A stretch of DNA of 64,000 nt from Candidatus Pseudomonas phytovorans (GTDB lineage: Bacteria; Pseudomonadota; Gammaproteobacteria; Pseudomonadales; Pseudomonadaceae), in NCBI GenBank assembly GCA_029202525.1, contig CP119325.1, forward strand, positions 4,500,001-4,564,000, read 5' to 3'. Of the stretch, positions 33,341-42,413 are shown one piece after another. The position numbers and the translations under genes were made by a program. The notes below the pieces were generated by a model, which saw nothing but the letters and a program-made list of their open reading frames with translations, ran no database searches and was not told the DNA's origin. Within the stretch, counting starts at the first letter, position 1. Each line of letters starts with the position of its first letter.

Positions 33341-36300
33341 TCAGCCCTCCTGCGCCTCTTCGCGCCGATATGCCCACTCGTACAACGCCGGCAACACCAG
33401 CAACGTCAGCGCGGTAGAAGACAGAATCCCGCCAATCACCACAGTCGCCAGCGGCCGCTGCACCTCAGCCCCGGTCCCTGTGGCCAGGGCCATCGGAATA
33501 AACCCGAGCGAAGCCACCAGCGCAGTCATCAGCACCGGCCTCAAGCGCGTCAGCGCCCCCTCTTCCACTGCCACCCGCAACGGGCGCCCTTCTTCGCGCA
33601 GACTGCGGATAAAGGCGATCATCACCAACCCGTTGAGCACCGCCACCCCCGACAGGGCAATGAACCCCACGCCCGCAGAAATGGACAACGGAATATCCCG
33701 CAACCACAGCGCCAGCACTCCGCCGGTCAGCGCAAACGGGATACCGGTGAACACCAGCAGGCCATCCCTGAGGTTGTTGAACATCATCAGCAACAGTGCC
33801 ATGACCAGCAGCAAGGCCACCGGTACCACCACCTGCAGGCGCTCGGTTGCCGACTGCAACTGTTCGAACTGGCCACCCCAGCGCGTCCAGTAACCCGGCG
33901 GAATCTGCACCTGGCTGATCAGGGCCTGTTCGGCATCTTCCACGAACGAGCCCAGGTCACGCCCGCGTACGTTGGCACTGACCACCACCACCCGTTTGCC
34001 ATCCTCCCGGCTGACCTGATTAGGCCCCAGTTGCAGGTTCAATGTGGCCACCTGGGACAGCGGGATGAAGCCGATTTGCGCAGCCCCCGCTGCGGTACTG
34101 GCCGGTACCGGAATCAACAGGCTGGAAAGCCCGTCCACATCCGTGCGCAAGGTTTCGGGCAGGCGTACCACCATGTCGAAGCGCCGGTCGCCTTCATACA
34201 GCGTGCCTGCGGTACGGCCTCCCACGGCAATCGCGATGGCGTCCTGCACGTCGCCCACGTTCAGGCCATGGCGGGCCGCCTTGTCGCGGTCGATGTCGAT
34301 CGTCAGCACCGGCAAGCCGGTGGTCTGCTCGACCTTCACCTCGGAGGCACCCGCTACACCCTGCAGGCTGCTGGCGATCTGCGCAGCGGTGCGGTTGAGC
34401 ACGTCCATGTCATCACCGAACAGCTTGACCGCCACATCACTGCGCACCCCGGAAATCAGCTCGTTGAACCGCAACTGAATCGGCTGCGACAGCTCGTAGT
34501 TGCTGCCCGGTACGCTGGCGGCAGCGCGTTGTACCTCGGCGATCAGTTCGTCACGCGGCTTGCCTGGGTCCGCCCATTGCTCATGCGGGCGCAACATCAC
34601 ATAAGCATCGGAAATGTTCGGCGGCATCGGGTCGGAGGCAATCTCGGCGGTGCCGGTTCGGGCGAACACCCGCTCCACTTCCGGCACCTGGGCGATGATC
34701 GCCTGCTCCAGGCGCTGTTGCATGTCGACCGACTGCGACAAGCTGGTACCCGGCACGCGCAGGGCCTGCAAGGCAAAGTCGCCCTCGCTTAGGCTAGGGA
34801 TGAATTCGCTGCCCATGCGACTGGCCATTACCCCGGACAGCACCACCAGCGTGGCGGCAGCGGCAAACGCCAGCTTGCGTCGGCCCAGCACCCAGGCCAG
34901 CACCGGCGCATAGCGCTGGCGCGCCGTGCGCATCACCAGGCCTTCCTCTTCCTTGACCTTGCCGGTGACGAACAGGGCGATGGCAGCCGGCACGAACGTG
35001 ACCGAAAGCACCATGGCGCCGAGCAGGGCGATGACCACGGTAAAGGCCATGGGGTGGAACATCTTGCCCTCGACCCCGGTCAGGGCAAAGATCGGCAGGT
35101 ACACCACCATGATGATCAACTGCCCGTAGATAAGCGGCCGGCGCGCCTCGCGGGCGGCGGCGAACACTTCATGGAAGCGCTCGCTGCGGGTCAGCATGCG
35201 GCCATGGCGCTGCTGGGCATGGGCCAGGCGGCGAATGGCGTTTTCCACGATCACCACCGCGCCGTCGACGATGATGCCGAAGTCCAGTGCCCCCAGGCTC
35301 ATGAGGTTGGCGCTGACCTTGTTGCTGAACATGCCGGTGAAGGTGAACAGCATCGACAGCGGGATGACCATGGCGGTGATCAGAGCAGCACGGATGTTGC
35401 CCAGGAACAGGAACAGCACGGCGATGACCAAAATGGCCCCTTCGATGAGGTTCTTCTTCACCGTGGCAATGGCTTTTTCCACCAGGTTGGTGCGGTCGTA
35501 CACGGTCACCGCCACCACGCCTTTGGGCAGGTTACGGTTGATCTCGACCAGTTTGGCGGCAACCGCCTGAGACACCGTGCGGCTGTTCTCGCCAATCAGC
35601 ATGAACACCGTGCCCAGCACCACTTCCCGGCCATTCTCGGTGGCCGCGCCCGAGCGCAGTTCTTCGCCCAGGCCAACCTCGGCAACATGGCTGACGCGGA
35701 TAGGCGTGCCATCGACGCTGGAAATGACGATATTGGCGATGTCTTCGGCCGAGGCCACCTGGCCCGGCGCGCGAATCAGCAACTGCTCGCCATTGCGCTC
35801 GATGTAACCGGCACCCACGTTGGCATTGTTACGTTCCAGGGCCGCGATCAGGTCGTTGAGGGTCAGCTTGTAGGCCGCCAGCCGCTTGGGCTCCGGTGCA
35901 ATCAGGTACTGCTTGGCATGGCCGCCGATGCTGTTCACTTCGGCCACCCCCGGTACGTTGCGCAGCTGCGGCTTGATGATCCAGTCCTGGATTACCCGCA
36001 GGTCGGTCGGGGTGTACGCGGTACCATCCTCCTTGAGTGCGCCCTGCTCGGCCTCCACGGTCCACAGGAAGATTTCGCCCAGCCCGGTGGAGATCGGGCC
36101 CATGCCCGCGTCTATCCCCTCGGGCAATTGCTCGCGGGCTACTTGCAGGCGCTCGTTGACCAGCTGGCGGGCGAAGAACAGGTCGGTGCCGTCATCGAAA
36201 ATCACTGTGACCTGCGACAGGCCCGAGCGCGACAGCGAGCGGGTCTGTTTCAGCCCGGGCAGGCCGGCCATGGCCGTTTCGATGGCGAAGGTGATGCGTT

Positions 36301-36487
36301 GCTCGGTCTCCAGCGGCGAGTAGCCGGGCGCGGCGGTGTTGATCTGCACCTGGACGTTGGTGATGTCCGGTACAGCGTCGATCGGCAGTTTCTGGTAGCT
36401 GTGGATACCCACCGCGGCCATCAGGACCACGGCCAGCATCACCACCAGGCGCTGCTCGATGGCGAATTGGATCAGGCGTTCGAACAT
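33341..36487 (-). CDS. czcA: CzcA-type heavy-metal RND efflux pump
   Basis: A 1,048-residue inner-membrane proton antiporter, typical length for heavy-metal RND pumps. The proton-relay segment DFGIIVDGAVVIVENAIRRL has the D-F-G-x-x-x-D pattern of Co/Zn/Cd pumps, rather than the CusA copper form. Start at 36487 (MFERLIQFAIEQRL) is the family start; a longer in-frame reading to 36553 would overlap czcB. It is the last gene of czcCBA, 16 bp after czcB. The complex exports Zn, Cd or Co from the periplasm across the outer membrane. Confidence 0.94.
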   Translation of the reverse strand: MFERLIQFAIEQRLVVMLAVVLMAAVGIHSYQKLPIDAVPDITNVQVQINTAAPGYSPLETEQRITFAIETAMAGLPGLKQTRSLSRSGLSQVTVIFDDGTDLFFARQLVNERLQVAREQLPEGIDAGMGPISTGLGEIFLWTVEAEQGALKEDGTAYTPTDLRVIQDWIIKPQLRNVPGVAEVNSIGGHAKQYLIAPEPKRLAAYKLTLNDLIAALERNNANVGAGYIERNGEQLLIRAPGQVASAEDIANIVISSVDGTPIRVSHVAEVGLGEELRSGAATENGREVVLGTVFMLIGENSRTVSQAVAAKLVEINRNLPKGVVAVTVYDRTNLVEKAIATVKKNLIEGAILVIAVLFLFLGNIRAALITAMVIPLSMLFTFTGMFSNKVSANLMSLGALDFGIIVDGAVVIVENAIRRLAHAQQRHGRMLTRSERFHEVFAAAREARRPLIYGQLIIMVVYLPIFALTGVEGKMFHPMAFTVVIALLGAMVLSVTFVPAAIALFVTGKVKEEEGLVMRTARQRYAPVLAWVLGRRKLAFAAAATLVVLSGVMASRMGSEFIPSLSEGDFALQALRVPGTSLSQSVDMQQRLEQAIIAQVPEVERVFARTGTAEIASDPMPPNISDAYVMLRPHEQWADPGKPRDELIAEVQRAAASVPGSNYELSQPIQLRFNELISGVRSDVAVKLFGDDMDVLNRTAAQIASSLQGVAGASEVKVEQTTGLPVLTIDIDRDKAARHGLNVGDVQDAIAIAVGGRTAGTLYEGDRRFDMVVRLPETLRTDVDGLSSLLIPVPASTAAGAAQIGFIPLSQVATLNLQLGPNQVSREDGKRVVVVSANVRGRDLGSFVEDAEQALISQVQIPPGYWTRWGGQFEQLQSATERLQVVVPVALLLVMALLLMMFNNLRDGLLVFTGIPFALTGGVLALWLRDIPLSISAGVGFIALSGVAVLNGLVMIAFIRSLREEGRPLRVAVEEGALTRLRPVLMTALVASLGFIPMALATGTGAEVQRPLATVVIGGILSSTALTLLVLPALYEWAYRREEAQEG

Positions 36488-36503
36488 GCAGGTGACCCCG
36501 TGA

Positions 36504-37718
36504 TCAATGACTATGCGCGGCCGAGCCTTTGCCCAGCTCCGACTTGAGGACAAAGCTGCCGGTGGCGGCCACCTGGGTACCGGCCGCCAGGCCGCTGGTG
36601 ATTTCCACCTGGCCGGCGTCGCGGCGGCCGGCTTTTACCGGGCGGGCCTCGAAGCCTTCCTCGGTACGGGCAAATACAACGGTCTGTTCTTCCCAGGTTT
36701 GCAGGGCACTTTCCGGTACCACCACAGCGGCATTGAAGCGCTCGACGCTGACCGCGATATTGACGAACAACCCGGGGCGCCAGGCGCCGTCAGGGTTGGC
36801 CAGGGTGGCGCGGACCGTGGCGGCGCGGTTCTGCTCGCCAAGCAGGCTGCCGACGTAGTTGACCTTGCCCTCGACCTGGGCGCCCAGGTCGGGTGCGCTG
36901 ACTGTGACATGGCGGCCGGTCACCACCTTGTCCAGGTCACGCGGGGCCACGGCAAAGGTGGCCCAGACCCGGCTCAGGTCAGACAAGGTAAAAGCGTTGC
37001 TGGTCTCGCCGACTACTTCGCCCACGCTCAGGTGCTTTTCCACCACTACCGCATCGAACGGCGCGCGCAGTTCATAGCGGTTGCCAGCGCCGGCCGGGCC
37101 CACGGCGGCGACCTTCTGCCGGGCGTTGGCCAAGGCGATCTCTGCCTCCTGCAGTGCCTGGCGCGCCTGCAGGTAATCCTGCTCGGCGCTGATGCGTTCC
37201 TGCCATAGCTGCTGTTCGCGCTGAAAGGTCAGGCGCGCCAGCTCCAGGCGGCGCTGAGCAGCCTGCTGCTCGCTGCGCAGGTCAGAAATCTGCTGGCTGG
37301 CGATCACGGCCAGTACCTGGCCGCGCTTGACCGCCTGGCCCAGTTCGGCTTGCACCGCTTCGACCACGCCCGGCACGCGCGGGACGACATGTGCGGTGCG
37401 GTCCTCGTCAAAGCGTATTTCACCCGGGAAGCTGATGGCAGTGCCCAGTTCACGGGGCCCAGCGGCAGTGATCTGCACGCCGGCAGCTTCGATCTGGGCG
37501 ATAGTCAGGTGCAACTGCCCTTCTTCATCACCATGGCCTTCTTCTGCATGGCCTTCGGCGGCCTTCTCGTCACCATGGCCGTGGCTGTCTTCGCCGTGAT
37601 CGTCGTGGCCGGCTTCAGCCTTGCTCGCCTGGCCGAGATTGCCGGTCCAGGCCAGGCCACCCAGGCCAAGCGCGGCCATGACGGCGACCAGTAGGGCTAT
37701 CTTGCGTGGGTTAGTCAT
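36504..37718 (-). CDS. czcB: CzcB-type periplasmic adaptor (membrane fusion protein)
   Basis: A 404-residue adaptor with an N-terminal membrane anchor (IALLVAVMAALGLGG) and a His/Asp/Glu-rich stretch right after it (HDDHGEDSHGHGDEK), likely metal-binding. A coiled-coil hairpin with QQAAQRRLELARLTFQREQQ and flanking barrel-sandwich halves follow. GGAG lies before the ATG. It overlaps czcC by 8 bp and couples the pump to the outer-membrane channel. Confidence 0.93.
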   Translation of the reverse strand: MTNPRKIALLVAVMAALGLGGLAWTGNLGQASKAEAGHDDHGEDSHGHGDEKAAEGHAEEGHGDEEGQLHLTIAQIEAAGVQITAAGPRELGTAISFPGEIRFDEDRTAHVVPRVPGVVEAVQAELGQAVKRGQVLAVIASQQISDLRSEQQAAQRRLELARLTFQREQQLWQERISAEQDYLQARQALQEAEIALANARQKVAAVGPAGAGNRYELRAPFDAVVVEKHLSVGEVVGETSNAFTLSDLSRVWATFAVAPRDLDKVVTGRHVTVSAPDLGAQVEGKVNYVGSLLGEQNRAATVRATLANPDGAWRPGLFVNIAVSVERFNAAVVVPESALQTWEEQTVVFARTEEGFEARPVKAGRRDAGQVEITSGLAAGTQVAATGSFVLKSELGKGSAAHSH

Positions 37719-38964
37719 TGTTGCTCCTGCTGTTGAATGGGGCGCTCAGGTCATCGAGGTCGCCATAAATCCGCTCGACCTGCGCCCGCGCGTCGGTCGC
37801 CGCAGCCAGCGCCTCGAGGTACAGCCCGCGGGCCTCGATCAGCGTGCGCTGGGCGTCAAGGACATCGAGGAAGGCGAACTTGCCCATTTCGAAACCACGG
37901 GTGGCGGTGTCCACGGCCTGCTGCGCAGAAGGCAAGATGGTGCGGTCGTAGGCGTCCACTTCCTGCATCGCCGTGTGCCACTGGCTGACGGCGCTGCGGG
38001 TGTCACTGCGCAGGCGCAGCTCCACGGCGTTACGCAGGTCACGCGCCTGATCGGCACGGCGTGCAGCCGCCAGCACGTTGCCCTGATTGCGGTCGAACAG
38101 CGGCAATGGCATGGACAGGCCAACCACATTCACCCGCTCGCGGTCCTCGCGGCTGTACTGGCTACCGAGGCTGACGGTGAGGTTGGGAATACGCTGGGTC
38201 TTTTCTGCACCCAACGACGCGTCGCCGCGATCGACCTGGGCAGCAGCCAGGCGCCATTCGGGCGTTTTTTCGAGCTGGTCGAGCAAGGTATCGGCGCTGG
38301 GCGCGACGCCAGGCGAGAGGTTGGCGGCCAGCAACTGGTCGAAGCTTGCCAATGGGCTACCGGTCAGCTGTGCCAGCGCCTGGTAGGCCACGCTGCGCTG
38401 GGTCTGCGCGCGGCGCACTTCTGCTTGCGCCTGGGCCAGTTGCACCTGGGCACGGGTGGCCTCCACGGGCGAGGACTGGCCAGCGGTCACCCGCCCCTGC
38501 ACCACGCGCAGCCCCCGTTCGGTCAAAGCCTGCGACTGCTGCGCAAGTTCCAGCGCGGTCTGGGCGCGTAAGGCGGCGTGAAAGGCCTGCACCACATCTG
38601 CACGCAGGCCATTGCGCTGGCGCTCCAGGCCAAGCTGGGCAATGGCCTGGCCAGTGCCGGCCACCGTAATACGCGCGCCACGCTTGCCGCCCAGTTCCAG
38701 CGGCTGACTGAGGGTCACGGTGGTGGTGCTGGTGTCGCGGCGGGTGTCCTCGACCTCCCAGGAGAGTTCTGGGTTGGGGATCAATCCGGCCTGGCGGCGC
38801 TCGCCGTCGGCAATGCCGATTTCCCGGCCAGCAGCGGCCAGCTCCGGGTTTTGGGCGAAGGCGGCGGCAAGCGCCTGGGGCAGGCTCAGGCTCTGACTGG
38901 CCTGGGCGCCGGTGGCACTGGCCAGCAACAGGCAGAGCAAGGCGATCTTGCGGGGGATGGGCAC
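37711..38964 (-). CDS. czcC: CzcC-type outer-membrane efflux channel
   Basis: A 417-residue TolC-family protein from a GTG at 38964 (GAGG 8 bp upstream; a TTG two codons earlier is too close to that site). The signal peptide IALLCLLLASATGAQA is followed by SLSLPQALAAAFAQNPELAA and two OEP domains with long coiled coils. It is the first gene of czcCBA. A CopR/CzcR-like palindrome lies 74 bp upstream. Confidence 0.92.
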   Translation of the reverse strand: MPIPRKIALLCLLLASATGAQASQSLSLPQALAAAFAQNPELAAAGREIGIADGERRQAGLIPNPELSWEVEDTRRDTSTTTVTLSQPLELGGKRGARITVAGTGQAIAQLGLERQRNGLRADVVQAFHAALRAQTALELAQQSQALTERGLRVVQGRVTAGQSSPVEATRAQVQLAQAQAEVRRAQTQRSVAYQALAQLTGSPLASFDQLLAANLSPGVAPSADTLLDQLEKTPEWRLAAAQVDRGDASLGAEKTQRIPNLTVSLGSQYSREDRERVNVVGLSMPLPLFDRNQGNVLAAARRADQARDLRNAVELRLRSDTRSAVSQWHTAMQEVDAYDRTILPSAQQAVDTATRGFEMGKFAFLDVLDAQRTLIEARGLYLEALAAATDARAQVERIYGDLDDLSAPFNSRSNND

Positions 38965-39037
38965 GAACAAGTCCTCGTCGACGCGTGTAGGCGAAGGACT
39001 GTAGAAAGCCGTGCTTATCGGGGCGGTGGCGGGAAAA

Positions 39038-39051
39038 TTACAATTTTGTAA
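39038..39051. promoter_or_regulatory. CopR/CzcR-like palindrome
   Basis: ttacaattttgtaa is a 14-bp sequence with perfect TTACAA/TTGTAA arms, the form recognised by metal-responsive OmpR-type regulators such as CopR and CzcR in Pseudomonas. It lies between czcC (minus) and aroQ (plus), 74 bp from the czcC start. I infer that it controls the czc operon through a regulator encoded elsewhere. Confidence 0.65.
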
Positions 39052-39145
39052 GGTTACAGGCCGTTCGATAACCGCCCACTTTCCCGGTGCGGCGTTTTAG
39101 TCCGATTGACTAAACTAACCAGTCGGTACAAAACTAGGTGTATCC

Positions 39146-39157
39146 AACAACAACAAA
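39146..39157 (+). promoter_or_regulatory. Crc/Hfq A-rich (CA) motif at the aroQ start
   Basis: The leader aacaacaacaaa immediately before the aroQ start codon fits the AANAANAA pattern bound by Hfq with Crc in Pseudomonas catabolite repression. No ordinary Shine-Dalgarno is visible here, and Crc sites commonly overlap the ribosome-binding region. Confidence 0.6.
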
Positions 39158-39160
39158 GTG

Positions 39161-39619
39161 ATGCCCGTCATGAAGCCCCTTATTCTTGTGCTCAACGGCC
39201 CTAACCTGAACATGCTGGGTACCCGCGAGCCTGCCCAGTATGGCCACGAAACCCTTGCTGACCTTGCCCAAAGCTGTGCCGATACTGCCCATGCCCATGG
39301 TCTGGAACTCGAATTCCGCCAAACCAACCACGAAGGCGAACTGATCGACTGGATCCACGCCGCCCGCAGCCGCTGCGCCGGTATCGTGATCAACCCCGGC
39401 GCCTGGACCCACACCTCGGTGGCCATCCGCGACGCCTTGGTGGCCAGCGAACTGCCGGTCATCGAAGTGCACTTGTCCAACGTGCACAAGCGCGAGCCGT
39501 TCCGCCACCTGTCATTCGTATCGTCCATCGCCGTAGGCGTGATCTGCGGACTGGGCAGCCACGGATACCGCATGGCCCTCAGCCACTTCGCCGAAATGTT
39601 CCAGGAGCGCACGGCATGA
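39161..39619 (+). CDS. aroQ: Type II 3-dehydroquinate dehydratase
   Basis: A 152-residue type II dehydroquinase that converts 3-dehydroquinate and 3-dehydroshikimate. Visible signatures: VLNGPNLNMLGTREPAQYG (catalytic Tyr in PAQYG) and EVHLSNVHKREPFRH (catalytic His region), then VICGLGSHGY. ATG codons at 39161 and 39170 and a GTG at 39158 compete. It overlaps the dehydrogenase gene by 4 bp. The Crc-type motif and the quinate/shikimate-type partner suggest a degradative (quinate/shikimate) role rather than the housekeeping biosynthetic one. Confidence 0.92.
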   Translation: MPVMKPLILVLNGPNLNMLGTREPAQYGHETLADLAQSCADTAHAHGLELEFRQTNHEGELIDWIHAARSRCAGIVINPGAWTHTSVAIRDALVASELPVIEVHLSNVHKREPFRHLSFVSSIAVGVICGLGSHGYRMALSHFAEMFQERTA

Positions 39620-40464
39620 GCCAGCACGCCATCCTGGCCGGCCTGATCGGCCGCGGCATCCAGCTGTCGCGTACCCCTGCCCTGCACGAACACGAAGGTG
39701 ACGCCCAGGCCCTGCGCTACCTGTACCGGCTGATTGATGCTGACCAGCTGGAACTGGAGGACAGCGCCCTGCCCGGCCTGCTCGACGCCGCGCAGCACAC
39801 CGGCTTCACCGGGTTGAACATCACCTACCCGTTCAAGCAGTCGATCCTGCCGCTGCTCGACGAACTGTCGGACGAAGCCCGTGGCATCGGCGCGGTGAAT
39901 ACCGTGGTGCTCAAGGACGGCAAGCGCGTCGGCCACAACACCGATTGCCTGGGCTTTGCCGAAGGCTTGCGCCGCGGCCTGCCCGATGTGGCTCGGCGCC
40001 AGGTGGTGCAGATGGGTGCCGGTGGCGCCGGTTCGGCCGTGGCCCACGCCCTGCTGGGTGGAGGGGTCGAGCGACTGGTGCTGTTCGAAGTGGATGCGGC
40101 CCGCGCGCAGGTGCTGGTAGACAACCTGAATGACCATTTCGGCGCGGGTCGCGCCGTGCTTGGCACCGACCTGGCCACGGCCCTGGCCGAGGCGGACGGG
40201 CTGGTCAACACCACGCCGGTGGGCATGGCCAAGCTGCCCGGCACACCGTTGCCGGTTGAACTGCTGAATGCGCGCTTGTGGGTAGCGGAAATCATCTACT
40301 TCCCGCTGGAGACCGAACTGCTGCGCGCGGCTCGGGCACTGGGTTGCCGCACGCTGGATGGCAGCAACATGGCGGTGTTCCAGGCGGTAAAGGCGTTCGA
40401 ACTGTTCAGCGGGCGACAGGCCGATGCTGCACGGATGCAGGCGCATTTTGCTAGCTTCACCTGA
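39616..40464 (+). CDS. Shikimate/quinate dehydrogenase-family protein
   Basis: A 282-residue AroE-family NAD(P)-dependent dehydrogenase. Substrate-binding motif QLSRTPALHEHEG has Thr where biosynthetic AroE usually has the second Ser of SxSP. NITYPFKQ (catalytic Lys), GAVNTVV, GHNTDCLGF and the nucleotide loop GAGGAGSAVAHALL are intact. This SRTP variant is typical of the quinate/shikimate dehydrogenase branch. Together with the overlapping type II dehydroquinase it would take quinate or shikimate toward dehydroshikimate. Confidence 0.9.
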   Translation: MSQHAILAGLIGRGIQLSRTPALHEHEGDAQALRYLYRLIDADQLELEDSALPGLLDAAQHTGFTGLNITYPFKQSILPLLDELSDEARGIGAVNTVVLKDGKRVGHNTDCLGFAEGLRRGLPDVARRQVVQMGAGGAGSAVAHALLGGGVERLVLFEVDAARAQVLVDNLNDHFGAGRAVLGTDLATALAEADGLVNTTPVGMAKLPGTPLPVELLNARLWVAEIIYFPLETELLRAARALGCRTLDGSNMAVFQAVKAFELFSGRQADAARMQAHFASFT

Positions 40465-40471
40465 CTGATCG

Positions 40472-40513
40472 GTGCTGGCTTCATCGCGGGTAAACACGCG
40501 AAGAAGCCAGCAC
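40472..40513. terminator. Bidirectional hairpin between convergent genes
   Basis: gtgctggcttc (40472-40482) pairs perfectly with gaagccagcac (40503-40513), and an inner tcgcg/cgcga extends the stem. It separates the dehydrogenase from the thioredoxin-like gene. No T-run. Confidence 0.65.
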
Positions 40514-40520
40514 AGGTAAT

Positions 40521-41057
40521 TCATCCCTTTTCATCCAGCAATGCCTGAATCACCTGTTCCTGCCCGCCATAATCCCCCTCGCCGAAGTGCACATGGCGCA
40601 CCTGCCCTTTACGGTCGACAAAGTAATGCGCCGGCCAGAACTGGTTGCCCCACGCATTCCACACCTTGTGGTCATTATCCACGGCAACCGGGTACCCAAT
40701 CCCCAGCTTGGCAACCTTGTTGCGCAAGGTGCCCACATCATGCTCGTAGTCGTACTCCGGCGTATGCACGCCCACCACCACCAGTCCCTGGTCGGCATAG
40801 CGCTGCGCCCAGTCGTTCACATGCGGCAGGCTGCGCTGGCAGTTGATGCAGTCCCAGGTCCAGAAGTCCACCAACACCACCTTGCCCTTCAGCGCTGGCC
40901 CATCCAGCGGGGTCGAGTTGATCCATTGGCTGGCCCCCGACAACGACGGCATCGAGCCGTAGCTGTCACGGGCCATCAGGTGCCCGGCCAAACCCAGCCC
41001 CGTCAGGGCCAGAGCAATACCACCCACCTTCAACATCAGGCGGCGATCAGTTCTCAT
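40521..41057 (-). CDS. Membrane-anchored thioredoxin-like protein (TlpA/DipZ type)
   Basis: A 178-residue protein with one N-terminal hydrophobic segment (VGGIALALTGLGLAGHLMA) and a periplasmic thioredoxin fold. The active site is FWTWDCINCQRSLPHVNDW, Cys70 and Cys73, in the DipZ-like CINC form. Later conserved Pro lies in FWPAHYFVDRKGQVRHVHFG. Such proteins reduce or exchange periplasmic disulphides. It overlaps the upstream DUF2790 gene by 11 bp and is translated with it. Confidence 0.9.
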   Translation of the reverse strand: MRTDRRLMLKVGGIALALTGLGLAGHLMARDSYGSMPSLSGASQWINSTPLDGPALKGKVVLVDFWTWDCINCQRSLPHVNDWAQRYADQGLVVVGVHTPEYDYEHDVGTLRNKVAKLGIGYPVAVDNDHKVWNAWGNQFWPAHYFVDRKGQVRHVHFGEGDYGGQEQVIQALLDEKG

Positions 41058-41322
41058 GGCAACCGCCGGTGGCGTAAGTGCGGTACTGCACGCTCTGCTG
41101 ATGGCCTTTGGAATCGAGGTAGTCCATACGAGTGTTCACCAAGCCGCAGGCGTTGCTTTGGTCGTCCTGTACCGACAGCACTTTTTTCACGTCCAGATGT
41201 TCTCCGTAGCGGTACTGCATGGCACCGGCATCGCCCATGGGGGCGGTGGCGGCCTGGGCGACAATGGCGCCAAAGCTGAGCACGGCGAACAGGCTGGCGC
41301 TGGCGAAGGTCTTGAAGGTCAT
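41047..41322 (-). CDS. DUF2790-family periplasmic protein
   Basis: A 91-residue protein with a signal peptide ending VAQAA. The DUF2790 pattern MQYRYGEHLDVKKVLSVQDD then CGLVNTRMDYLDS and a C-terminal second Cys (TGGCHEN) is clear. AGGAGAG lies before the ATG at 41322. In Pseudomonas such proteins are often induced with copper-responsive genes, though their function is unknown. It is the first gene of a pair with the thioredoxin-like protein, which may act on its two Cys. Confidence 0.88.
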   Translation of the reverse strand: MTFKTFASASLFAVLSFGAIVAQAATAPMGDAGAMQYRYGEHLDVKKVLSVQDDQSNACGLVNTRMDYLDSKGHQQSVQYRTYATGGCHEN

Positions 41323-41764
41323 GGCATCTCTCCTGTGTAACGCTTGGCGGTGGGGTGTGTTGTTCCCCGGTCGAGAGCCATTTGACGCCTGCCAGGTATC
41401 CCGCATGTGTCGCCGGCGCTGCGATACGCTTCCTCCTGTATCTGCAACAGCGCCAGTGACGCGGCATGATTGAAAGAAAAAGTCATTTAAAACAGATGAT
41501 TAAATACAAATTCTGCGCATCGAAACACGCCACCCTTGTACAAACGGATACAAAGGAATCAGGCGGTTACAGCTGTTGTTTTTGAAGACTGAAACCCGTA
41601 CCGCCTGCTCAACGGACTGTGTAGTATTGGTGCAGGGCTTATGCTGCCTGCCGCTCGCTCCTTCGGGAAAGGTGAAAGCATTTCTTCTACCGGTCTACGT
41701 CACGCTCTTGATAGTCGGAGTTTGGCAACGCGAGCACCAGGACACTTCGACTCCAGGAGGAATC
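41323..41764. other. Long gene-free stretch
   Basis: 442 bp between the divergent DUF2790 and glyoxalase genes. It includes an A+T-rich part (about 41463-41515) likely to hold promoters. An open frame continuous with the glyoxalase gene extends back to 41576 but lacks a ribosome site. I see no other gene. Confidence 0.5.
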
Positions 41765-42295
41765 ATGTCGACCGTTGAAAACGCCAAGCGCATGGCTAAA
41801 AGCTTGCGCACCTCACTCGTGGGGCATGACCACGAAATCTCCCATGGCGCATCGCTAGAAATTGTTGCGCAGCAGTTGGGGTACAAGGACTGGAACACCG
41901 CCTCGGCGATGCTCCCCCATGAGCCGGCCAGCACGGCCATCAAGCTCGAAAAGGTTATCCCCATCCTGCGAATGTTCGATGAAACCAAGGCGCGGGAATT
42001 CTATCTCGACTTCCTCGGTTTCAGTGTCGAGTTCGAGCACCGCTTCGAAGCAGACCTGCCACTGTACTTGGGCCTGAACCGGGGCGGCTTGCAAATCCAC
42101 CTATCCGAACACCACGGCGATGCAAGCCCTGGGACTACCCTGTTTGTGCCCATGCTGAACATTGAAGGCTTCAGGGATGAGTTGCTCACCAAGCGCTATG
42201 GCTATGGGCGACCAGATATCGTCGAGCAGGACTGGGGGAAGATTCTGGAGGTCTACGACCCTTTCGGGAATCGTATCCGTTTCTGCCAAAGTTGA
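41765..42295 (+). CDS. Glyoxalase/bleomycin-resistance superfamily protein
   Basis: A 176-residue cytoplasmic protein from the ATG at 41765 (AGGAGGAA upstream). The N-terminal 50 residues form the small helical domain often fused to this family (HGASLEIVAQQLGYKDWNTA). The vicinal-oxygen-chelate domain follows with ILRMFDETKAREFYLDFLGF and the closing ILEVYDPFGNRIRFCQ. The family includes resistance proteins and lyases; a specific substrate cannot be assigned. Confidence 0.85.
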   Translation: MSTVENAKRMAKSLRTSLVGHDHEISHGASLEIVAQQLGYKDWNTASAMLPHEPASTAIKLEKVIPILRMFDETKAREFYLDFLGFSVEFEHRFEADLPLYLGLNRGGLQIHLSEHHGDASPGTTLFVPMLNIEGFRDELLTKRYGYGRPDIVEQDWGKILEVYDPFGNRIRFCQS

Positions 42296-42337
42296 TCTGA
42301 GCAAGCAGGTGAACTTCGGCACATCGCGATAATGAGG

Positions 42338-42369
42338 CGCCCGTTTACTCAGCTGATAGTAAACGGGCG
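42338..42369. terminator. Strong bidirectional terminator hairpin
   Basis: cgcccgtttact / agtaaacgggcg form a perfect 12-bp stem with an 8-nt loop. It lies between the convergent glyoxalase gene and the unknown secreted protein at 42414. Confidence 0.8.
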
Positions 42370-42413
42370 TCCCTTAATAATGGGGATTTGCCGGACCGCA
42401 CTCTGGGACACGC

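Noticed and set aside
35054..36547. A 497-codon plus-strand frame opposite czcA, and a 504-codon frame at 33278-34792
   Set aside because: Both are shadows of czcA on the other strand, rich in His/Gln/Arg with no domain.
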